A stretch of 64,000 nucleotides of DNA from Planctomycetota bacterium (lineage in GTDB: Bacteria > Planctomycetota > Planctomycetia > Pirellulales > Lacipirellulaceae): contig JAKOXH010000050.1 of assembly GCA_029781135.1 (NCBI GenBank), forward strand, positions 43,794 to 107,793, given 5' to 3'. This document shows positions 26,829-33,051 of the stretch, one piece after another (positions within the stretch are counted from its first letter, which is position 1; each line of letters opens with the position of its first letter). The notes beneath the pieces are model-generated. The model saw nothing but the letters and a program-made list of their open reading frames with translations, had not been told where the DNA came from and did no database searches. A program made the position numbers and the translations under genes.

Positions 26829-26887
26829 GATGGCAAGTCGTTAAGCAAGACGCAACTGTTTTGCCACAAAATGCTGCCAACTACCGC

Positions 26888-28732
26888 TCAGAAGACCCGT
26901 TGGAGAGTTAGTTCGGCTAGGGCGACGGGGTAGGTGAGGCCGAAGTTGCTGAGGACCTCGGGGTGGACTTCGCCGAGGATGCCGACTGTTTTGCCGGCGA
27001 TAGCGAATCGGGCAGCGCGACCAGCGACGAAAGTCGGATGCTCGATCGCCGTGTACTCGGGTTGCCAACCGAGTTCGCGGAGCAGGGCGTCGACGATGCT
27101 GCGGGCCGTGGCGTAACCGCTTTCACGGCCGATTTCAACTAACGCTATGCGGCGTTCTTCGGCGGAACCGGTTTCCGCTGCATCATCAACGTCGGCCACA
27201 TTGTCGATTTCGAACAGCCGTTGCGGCATCGGGCGGCGGCGGTTTTCTCGCAGCGCTTCGAACAAACCGCCCATGAGGTGCGTGCGGACGACGTTGTAGG
27301 CCTTCAGCTTCGGATTGGCCACGAGCGGGTAGCGCTCCGGCGGTGGAATCCGCAAACGTTCGAATTGGTGCTCCTCCGTCGTAAGCGGCAAGCTCATGAT
27401 TTCGCTGTAGCCCAGGCCGATGAGCACCTGGCGAACCCGATCGCTCAACACTTCTTCTGGTCGCGGCGTGCCGACCGTCATCGAGCGCACTAGCTTGGGT
27501 TCGATGTTGGCGTAGCCGTAGCCGATGGCCACGTCCTCGAACAGGTCGACCATGTGACGGATATCGGTCCGGTAGGCGGGGAAGAGCACGGAGAGCGGCG
27601 AGTTGTGAGGCGCGAGGCGCGAGTCTTTAGAATCTCGCGCCTCGTCACTCGCGCCTCGCGCCTCCACATCAAACCGCATCTTCCGCAGCGCGCCGGCCAG
27701 CGACGCATCATCCAGTGGCAGGCCCAGCCAGCGTTTGGCTTCGGCTACGCTGATCTCTTTCGAGCGGGGAGTAAGATCGGGCGTGGTACGCTCGCGGCCA
27801 TCGGCATCCTTGATCGTGATGGTTTCGATCCTGCCACCGATTTCGGCTAACGAGCACACGAGCGTATCGAGCGATTTGGTGACGGCCGCCTGGCTGATGC
27901 CCGTGACATCGATGAACACCCGCGTCGTGCCCTGTTTGAGCTTGGTTTCGTCGCTGTTGATAATCGGCGGCATCGACAAGACCTGGCCCTTGCCGTCGAC
28001 GAGCGCCGGGTACCGCTTATGGTTGGCCAGCAACTCGGCGTAGGCCATGCCCTTAGGGTGCGATTCGAGAATCTGCCGACCGCTCATTTTGCGGCCCGGC
28101 ATGCCGAGCGGGACGAACGGGTCTTTATCGGGGTCGATCGTGCGATAGGTGATGTTGCCGCTGATCGTGCCGAGATCGTACACGCCGATCGAAGCAAGCT
28201 TGCGATCGCGGCCGACTCCCCAGTGCAGGTTTTCCTGCAGTTTCATGATGGCGACGAGGCTGGTCTCATCGACCGGTGGCAGCGTCATCACGGCACACGC
28301 GATGAACGGCCGATAGCCCGATCTATCGAGGACCGATTTATCGACAGAGACGATGAGGCCGGAAGCTTTCACATCGTACTTGGGCAGCCCACTTTCGATG
28401 CCGAGCGTGCCGCGGAGGGCGCGGGCGAGGCCACCGACATCGAACAGATCGGGCCGGTCGGCGAGCAAATCCAGCCGCATCACCTGCTGGCTGCCGACGC
28501 GTTGGAAGGCCGTTTCGCTTTCGAACGTGCAGGTGGTGCACGACTTTACTTCATCCTGGCCGAGCGGATGTTCGACGAGCGAGCCACACTGCGGACAGCG
28601 GCTGCGTTCGATGTCGACCACGTCTTCCACATCGCAGCCGATTTGCTCGAGCGATTCGCGCAGCGTCTCGGTTTCGTACGGTTCGCCCAACAGGCGATTG
28701 AGCCAGGCGAGGTCGATGTTGACTATGGGCAT
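26888..28732 (-). CDS. pheT: Phenylalanyl-tRNA synthetase beta chain, archaeal/eukaryotic type
   Basis: 614 residues with the architecture of archaeal PheT rather than the roughly 800-residue bacterial form: no N-terminal EMAP-like tRNA-binding domain and no C-terminal anticodon-binding FDX domain. Typical segments: RPDLFDVGGLARALRG, LPKYDV, PFIACAVM, LQENLHWGVGRDRKLASIG, SHPKGMAYAELL, INSDETKL. An unusual CPQC...CTTC pair (residues about 45-68) could bind zinc. A palindromic repeat (27604-27663) inserts ARGASDEARDSKDSRLAPHN. Start ATG 28732 follows GGAGG by seven bases. Last gene of the translation cluster. Confidence 0.95.
   Translation of the reverse strand: MPIVNIDLAWLNRLLGEPYETETLRESLEQIGCDVEDVVDIERSRCPQCGSLVEHPLGQDEVKSCTTCTFESETAFQRVGSQQVMRLDLLADRPDLFDVGGLARALRGTLGIESGLPKYDVKASGLIVSVDKSVLDRSGYRPFIACAVMTLPPVDETSLVAIMKLQENLHWGVGRDRKLASIGVYDLGTISGNITYRTIDPDKDPFVPLGMPGRKMSGRQILESHPKGMAYAELLANHKRYPALVDGKGQVLSMPPIINSDETKLKQGTTRVFIDVTGISQAAVTKSLDTLVCSLAEIGGRIETITIKDADGRERTTPDLTPRSKEISVAEAKRWLGLPLDDASLAGALRKMRFDVEARGASDEARDSKDSRLAPHNSPLSVLFPAYRTDIRHMVDLFEDVAIGYGYANIEPKLVRSMTVGTPRPEEVLSDRVRQVLIGLGYSEIMSLPLTTEEHQFERLRIPPPERYPLVANPKLKAYNVVRTHLMGGLFEALRENRRRPMPQRLFEIDNVADVDDAAETGSAEERRIALVEIGRESGYATARSIVDALLRELGWQPEYTAIEHPTFVAGRAARFAIAGKTVGILGEVHPEVLSNFGLTYPVALAELTLQRVF
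27604..27663. repeat. In-frame GAGGCGCGAG palindromic element in pheT
   Basis: GAGGCGCGAGGCGCGAGT on the left is matched by CTCGCGCCTCGTCACTCGCGCCTCGCGCCTC on the right. The same unit forms the inner arms of the composite element at 28751-28888. Confidence 0.85.
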
Positions 28733-28750
28733 GGCGTCGCCTCCGGCGAG

Positions 28751-28888
28751 AGGATACAGGATGCAGGATGCGGGGGACGGGGAAGAGGCGCGAGGAGCGA
28801 GGAGCGAGGAGCGAGGAGTAAGAATCTCGCAACTCGCGCCTCGATGCTCGATCCTCCCCTGTCCCCTGTCCCCCGTCCCCTGTATCCT
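28751..28888. repeat. Composite nested palindrome between pheS and pheT
   Basis: The outer arms AGGATACAGG..GGGGGACGGGGA (28751-28783) and TCCCCTGTCC..CTGTATCCT (28855-28888) are near reverse complements. The inner arms are GCGAGGA repeats (28785-28819) against CTCGCGCC/CTCGATG units (28826-28855). This looks like one element of the GAGGCGCGAG family nested in another of the AGGATACAGG family. It fills the 160-base pheS-pheT gap, so it must be transcribed if the two genes form an operon. Confidence 0.85.
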
Positions 28889-28892
28889 CTCT

Positions 28893-30575
28893 TCAGCGCC
28901 ATAGCGGCACTCCTTCCAGCGCGTCGAGGCTGGGCCGATAGAGCTCGCGGATATCGGAGAGGCCGAAGCGGATCATGGCCAGGCGTTCGATGCCGAGGCC
29001 CCAGGCGAGGACCGGGTATTTGCAGCCAAGCGGCAGCGTAACTTCAGGCCGGAAGATGCCGGCCCCGCCCATCTCGATCCACTTGCCACGCGATTCCATG
29101 TAGACAACCACGTCGACGCTTGGCTCGGTGTACGGGTAGAAGGCCGGCTTGAACTTCACGCGGCCGAAGCCCATTTTCGAGTAGAACTCCTGCAGCGTGC
29201 CCATCAGCGAGGCGAGGTTGGCCTCTTCGTCGATGATGATGCCGTCGACCTGGTGGAAAACGGGCAGGTGCTTGAAGCTGATCGTTTCGTTGCGATACGT
29301 CCACCCAACACAAAAAAACTTCCCCGGCGGATGCGAGCCGGACGAATGCGCAGCGAGAGGAAGCGAGCCGGGCGGTCCCCCGCCCCGGCCACAGTGCGCC
29401 GCCAATGCCCGAATCGTAGCCGCCGTCGTATGCGTGCGAAGCACCACCTGCCTGGAGACTTCCGGGCTCCAGGTGTAACCCCAACCCTCGGAACCGGTTT
29501 CCCAACCGTCTTCGTGCGTGCGACGAACGTTGTCAACGATTTCGGGTTTCGGATTTCGGATTTCGGATTTTCCACCTTCAATCCGCAATCCGCAATCCGC
29601 AATCCGCAATTGGTCGCTATCCTCACCGGGCAGCGGGGCTACTGCGGGGTCGCGCATGTAAAACGTATCTTGCATGTCGCGGGCCGGGTGGTCTTGCGGT
29701 TGGAACAGGGCGTCGAAGTTCCAGAAGGCCGACTCGACCATCGGCGAAACGACTTCGGCAAAACCCATTTCCAAAAACGCCCGGCGGGTCTGCTCGATGA
29801 TCTTGCGCAGGGGATGAATTTTGGCCGGGTAGACGTCCTTGGCAGCGAGCGTCACATCGTATGGCCGCAACTTGATTTCGCGCCACGCACCTGATTCGAG
29901 ATCCTCGGGGGTGAGCGTGTTGCGCTCGATGATCTTTCGAGCGCGGCCGGAATCCAGAACAGTTATGCCTTGCGGAGTAAGTGCAAGAGTGCGGGCCGTT
30001 CGCTTCTTGATTTTCGCAAGTTCAGGGCGCTTTGCGAGAAGGTCAGTTACACGTTTTGGTTCGTCTGCGGCCGGCAATTCATCCAGAAAACAGCTGCCCT
30101 GGTAATTCAGCTTCTTGAGCAAACCCACATCGACATCGGGTTTGTCTAGCGACGATTTGCCGGCCGCTGTTAGCACCAAGACTGCGCCGCGATCACCTTT
30201 GGCTCGTTCGATGGTGCCGCGGGCCGTGCCCCATTTGATGGCATCGTTAACCGCGATCCCCGTTTCCTTCGCCCAAGCGGCGAAATCAGACATCGCGAGC
30301 TTGCCGCCGGATTCATTCAGCTTCTGCGCGGCACGAAACTCGGGAAGCCCGGCCTCAATCAAACCACGGGCACCTTCGCTAACCGTCAATTCATCGCGAT
30401 CGGTTTCGGTAATCGCAAAGAAACCAATTTGCGATGCCTCTGTGGCTGCCGCAGAAACCTGAGCTTGATCGACGCCCGTCAGCTTCACGACTTCGCCCAA
30501 CTCAATCGGTCCGCGCTCCTTGACCGTCTGCCAAACGGCATAAGCGGCTTCGTTGAGGAGGATTTCGTCGGACAT
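28893..30575 (-). CDS. pheS: Phenylalanyl-tRNA synthetase alpha chain, archaeal/eukaryotic type
   Basis: Catalytic subunit of PheRS, 560 residues from ATG 30575 (MSDEILLNEAAY; the frame is open to 30659). The first 200 residues contain winged-helix-like segments as in archaeal/eukaryotic PheS. The class II core starts near HPLRKIIEQTRRAFLEMGF and includes ESAFWNFDALFQPQDHPARD, LRTHTTAATIRAL, FFCVGWTYRNE and GLGIERLAM. Two insertions occur: the heptamer element (29538-29610, DCGLRIEGGKSEIRNPKPEI) and a Gly/Pro/Ser-rich segment (HCGRGGGPPGSLPLAAHSSG) after RALAAH. Motif 3 is intact, so the enzyme is expected to be active. Confidence 0.95.
   Translation of the reverse strand: MSDEILLNEAAYAVWQTVKERGPIELGEVVKLTGVDQAQVSAAATEASQIGFFAITETDRDELTVSEGARGLIEAGLPEFRAAQKLNESGGKLAMSDFAAWAKETGIAVNDAIKWGTARGTIERAKGDRGAVLVLTAAGKSSLDKPDVDVGLLKKLNYQGSCFLDELPAADEPKRVTDLLAKRPELAKIKKRTARTLALTPQGITVLDSGRARKIIERNTLTPEDLESGAWREIKLRPYDVTLAAKDVYPAKIHPLRKIIEQTRRAFLEMGFAEVVSPMVESAFWNFDALFQPQDHPARDMQDTFYMRDPAVAPLPGEDSDQLRIADCGLRIEGGKSEIRNPKPEIVDNVRRTHEDGWETGSEGWGYTWSPEVSRQVVLRTHTTAATIRALAAHCGRGGGPPGSLPLAAHSSGSHPPGKFFCVGWTYRNETISFKHLPVFHQVDGIIIDEEANLASLMGTLQEFYSKMGFGRVKFKPAFYPYTEPSVDVVVYMESRGKWIEMGGAGIFRPEVTLPLGCKYPVLAWGLGIERLAMIRFGLSDIRELYRPSLDALEGVPLWR
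29538..29610. repeat. In-frame heptamer palindrome inside pheS
   Basis: Arm TTTCGGA repeats (29538-29570) and arm AATCCGC repeats (29580-29610), separated by nine bases. Read on the minus strand it encodes RIADCGLRIEGGKSEIRNPK, the same frame as in uvrA and argS. Confidence 0.92.
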
Positions 30576-30646
30576 GGGTCGAAAAGCAAGGTCGGAAATA
30601 AAGATGTCAGTGCGACCGCTACATCCGAGTTGCAGGGGCGCAGGCT

Positions 30647-30673
30647 GGCCGGACCGCATGGCGGCCCGGCTAT
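30647..30673. repeat. GGACCGCATGGCGGCCCGGCTAT hairpin repeat
   Basis: A short hairpin (CCGGACCGC / GCGGCCCGG) between rplT and pheS. A second copy, ACCGGACCGCGTGGCGGTCC, spans the cusA stop codon at 52632-52655. Confidence 0.8.
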
Positions 30674-30821
30674 CGAATCTTTCTGTTCAACTCAAGCACT
30701 TGTCGTGGCGTTAATTTACCACGCTGGAGCGTGCGAGGGCAGCGCAGTAATCGGCGGCTCGTGCGCACGAGAAACGGCACCACCTCCGGCAGAGCCGGGG
30801 GCTGATGGGCCTACGCAATCG

Positions 30822-31175
30822 TTACGCGATCGCGGCTTTGGCCTTTTCGACGATGGCGTCGAAGGCGGCCGGGTCGAAGATCGCCAATTCCGAGAGCGAC
30901 TTGCGATCGAGTTCGATCTTCGCCTTGCTGAGGCCGTTGATGAACTCGCTATAACGCAGGCCGCGTTCGCGGCAGGCGGCGTTGATGCGAATGATCCACA
31001 GTTTGCGGAACTCGCGTTTGCGTGCGCGGCGATCGCGGAAGGCGAACGCCTCGGCCCGGGCGAGGTTTTCCTTGACGGTTCGAAGCAGCCGACGTCGGCC
31101 GCCCACGTAACCCTTCGCCTTTTGAAAGAGGCGGTTCTTCTTGCGGCGCCGTGCAGCGCCGATCGTAGTACGCAT
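30822..31175 (-). CDS. rplT: 50S ribosomal protein L20
   Basis: 117 residues, typical length. It begins MRTTIGAARRRKKNRLFQKA and includes GYVGGRRRLLRTVKENL, FRDRRARKREFRKLWIIRIN and LDRKSLSELAIFDPAAF, all diagnostic of L20, which binds 23S rRNA early in assembly. It follows rpmI on the same strand, as in the conserved infC-rpmI-rplT order. The rpmI-rplT gap is enlarged to 175 bases by a hairpin repeat. L20-mediated feedback, as in other bacteria, is possible but no mimic site was identified. Confidence 0.98.
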   Translation of the reverse strand: MRTTIGAARRRKKNRLFQKAKGYVGGRRRLLRTVKENLARAEAFAFRDRRARKREFRKLWIIRINAACRERGLRYSEFINGLSKAKIELDRKSLSELAIFDPAAFDAIVEKAKAAIA

Positions 31176-31261
31176 GGAAGGAATCCTGCGGTCTTGCGCG
31201 CCCAGGCCCCCGCGGCGTTGGTGCGGCGAGAGTTACTTGTGCCCGGCGGGCTTGTCGAGTT

Positions 31262-31351
31262 GTAGGTCAGGCTTCAGCCTGACGAGTTGTAGATGCTAAC
31301 GGTTTACCGCCGAAATTTCGCAGCGGAAGGTCAGGCTAAAGCCTGACCTAC
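31262..31351. repeat. Paired AGGTCAGGCT..AGCCTGACC hairpins between rpmI and rplT
   Basis: GTAGGTCAGGCTTCAGCCTGAC (arms 31262-31283, self-complementary) and GGTCAGGCTAAAGCCTGACC (31329-31351) are each hairpins and together form an outer inverted repeat. Inserted between two normally adjacent ribosomal-protein genes. Confidence 0.85.
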
Positions 31352-31554
31352 TAGTAGCTATTGCCGGCCAAGGCGCGTTTGACGGCCTTCACCATGCCGG
31401 GGGCCAGCGTATCGGTACCGCGGAGCTTGCGAATCCGCTTCTGGTCCTTGCGCGTGGCCAAGTGGCTCGTGCCGGCCGGGCGATGCTTGACTTTGCCGGT
31501 CGCCGACAGGCGGAACCGCTTCTTCGTGCCTTTATGGGTCTTTTGCTTGGGCAT
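31351..31554 (-). CDS. rpmI: 50S ribosomal protein L35
   Basis: 67 residues beginning MPKQKTHKGTKKRFRLSATGK, with VKHRPAGTSHLATRKDQKRI, the classical L35 sequence. Basic and without acidic patches. It lies downstream of infC in the ancestral operon order, but here the hicB-hicA pair is inserted between infC and rpmI. Confidence 0.98.
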   Translation of the reverse strand: MPKQKTHKGTKKRFRLSATGKVKHRPAGTSHLATRKDQKRIRKLRGTDTLAPGMVKAVKRALAGNSY

Positions 31555-31644
31555 GGCTTGAATCTCAAAATTGGTGAGAATCGAGTATTTTAACGCCCAA
31601 TTTCCGGCAAGAAAAGGGGGATAAACGGCAGGCTGATAGCAGTT

Positions 31645-31857
31645 CTACAGAAGCACTTTGAATTCCTCTATCGAAAGTCCCGCATCCCGGATAATACCAC
31701 CCATCGTAATCGCGTTGATGGGATTATGACGGGGAATGGTCAGGCGACGTTCGGCTTTCCCCATGACGATGTGTTTGCCTTGACACAGGATTTGGAATCC
31801 GGCCTTCTGCAGAGCGCGAACGGCGTCTTGGTGATTAACGCCTGGCAGTTTCGGCAT
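31645..31857 (-). CDS. hicA: HicA-family mRNA interferase toxin
   Basis: 70 residues, the usual HicA (YcfA) size. A double-stranded-RNA-binding-like fold is indicated by AVRALQKAGFQILCQGKHIVM, where the His of GKHIVM is the expected catalytic residue, then RRLTIPRHNPINAITMGGIIRDAGLSIEEF. It starts five bases after the hicB stop, forming a hicB-hicA unit. No damage is visible, so the pair may be functional. It lies inside the ribosomal/translation-factor cluster, between infC and rpmI. Confidence 0.93.
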   Translation of the reverse strand: MPKLPGVNHQDAVRALQKAGFQILCQGKHIVMGKAERRLTIPRHNPINAITMGGIIRDAGLSIEEFKVLL

Positions 31858-31862
31858 TTCAG

Positions 31863-32114
31863 CTAGTCCGCCAGTTCGAGCTCGCAGATCTCAGCTGCTT
31901 CCGCCAGTGCCGGTCCGCCACCAGGGCCAATGCCGATTATTGCTGAGTGGTTGTTTGGGGGCTCGTTATCTGCCTCCATATACTCGCGAGCCGCAATAGC
32001 GATATTCCGAACCGCTTCTTCCCGCGTAGCACCTTGCGACCAGCAACCTGGTAAGTCGGGAGCACAGACGGCGAAACCTTCATCAGAAGAATAGATTTTC
32101 ACCTGGAGTTTCAT
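31863..32114 (-). CDS. hicB: HicB-family antitoxin
   Basis: 83 residues from ATG 32114, seven bases after GGAGA (the frame also opens at 32126). The HicB partial RNase H-like fold is seen in VKIYSSDEGFAVCAPDLPGCWSQGATREEAVRNI. The C-terminal tail (GPGGGPALAEAAEICELELAD) is short and without an obvious ribbon-helix-helix domain, so autorepression is uncertain. Neutralises the HicA encoded directly downstream. Confidence 0.92.
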   Translation of the reverse strand: MKLQVKIYSSDEGFAVCAPDLPGCWSQGATREEAVRNIAIAAREYMEADNEPPNNHSAIIGIGPGGGPALAEAAEICELELAD

Positions 32115-32162
32115 GCTTATCTCCAAACCCTACTTCTATTCTACACGAGGGCATCGGAGCGA

Positions 32163-32672
32163 CTACTTCGGCGCGAAAATCACGACGATGCGGCGGCCCT
32201 GCATTTGCGGGTTCTGCTCGAGCTTGGCGACGTCTTCCAATTCCTTGGTCAGCCGTTGGACGAGTTTGAAGCCTTCGTCGGTATGAGCGTTTTCGCGGCC
32301 GCGAAAGATGACCGAGAAAATCACTTTGTCCTTGTCGGCCAGGAACTCCTTGGCGCGGTTGACCTTGGTCATGAGGTCATGGTCGCCGATTTTCGGGCGG
32401 AGGCGGAGTTCTTTGTTCTTGCCGTGGTGCGTGTGGCCTTTGTGCTGCCGCTTCTTTTGCTGATACTTGAACTTGCCGTAATCCATGATCCGGCAAACCG
32501 GCGGCTTCTCTTGGGGGGCGACTTCCACCAAGTCCAAGCCGGCTTCGCGGGCCCGTTGCAGGGCCTCGACGGTTTCGATGACGCCTAAGAGAGCGCCGTC
32601 ATGAGCGATAACACGAATGGGTGATACGCGGATTTGCTCGTTAATCCGCTGGCCTTTACGATCGAGAGCGAT
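32163..32672 (-). CDS. infC: Translation initiation factor IF-3 with ATC start codon
   Basis: Binds the 30S subunit, prevents premature subunit joining and monitors initiator tRNA and codon. The C-terminal domain is clear (LRLRPKIGDHDLMTKVNRA, FRGRENAHTDEGFKL, GRRIVVIFAPK). The N-terminal domain lies upstream of the first ATG/GTG-type codon: translation of 32538-32672 gives IALDRKGQRINEQIRVSPIRV followed by VIAHDGALLGVIETVEALQ, a normal IF-3 start. The only well-placed initiator is ATC at 32672, eight bases after AGGAG. Non-standard AUU/AUC/AUA starts are the known basis of infC autoregulation. About 169 residues. Downstream of thrS, upstream of hicBA. Confidence 0.93.
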   Translation of the reverse strand: MALDRKGQRINEQIRVSPIRVIAHDGALLGVIETVEALQRAREAGLDLVEVAPQEKPPVCRIMDYGKFKYQQKKRQHKGHTHHGKNKELRLRPKIGDHDLMTKVNRAKEFLADKDKVIFSVIFRGRENAHTDEGFKLVQRLTKELEDVAKLEQNPQMQGRRIVVIFAPK

Positions 32673-32844
32673 GGCGAAATCTCCTATTGGGTGAGGGGGC
32701 AGGGGACGGGGGTCAGTGGACAGGGTTCAGGTTGCATGCCGTGAACCTTGGAACAAATCTTGTTCGCGGGTGGGCCGTTCGTCAACTATACGTTGGAAAA
32801 TTGGAAACGTCGATAGAACTCCACCGGTTGTGATACCGGCGGGT

Positions 32845-33038
32845 TTTAGCGGCGGCGGCAACGCCGCTGCGATCGGACTGGACCGCATTGAGCCAAAACG
32901 TCCTGAACGCCCGGTCGGATGCCAGCGTGCAAGGGAAACTGCGTGTGAGCAACTGGGTTCCGCATCTTGACGGGCGTTTGGAGCTCTTGACGGTATTGAG
33001 ATTGTTGTGATCGCAGCGGCTTGGCAGCCGCCGCTAAG
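32845..33038. mobile_element. MITE-like segment with 30-bp terminal inverted repeats between thrS and infC
   Basis: TTTAGCGGCGGC..CGCTGCGATC (32845-32874) and GATCGCAGCG..GCCGCCGCTAAG (33009-33038) are reverse complements at about 26 of 30 positions. The 134-base interior has no gene. Each arm is also a small hairpin by itself. Nothing larger than this explains the 379-base thrS-infC gap. Whether it moves as one unit or represents two copies of a hairpin repeat in opposite orientation cannot be told from one locus. Confidence 0.55.
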
Positions 33039-33051
33039 GGGGTATTGTCCG

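Noticed and set aside
28019..29041. 340-codon plus-strand frame opposite pheT and pheS
   Set aside because: Crosses the intergenic palindrome and both genes; its repeats (ARSEERGARSEERG) are only translated repeat DNA.
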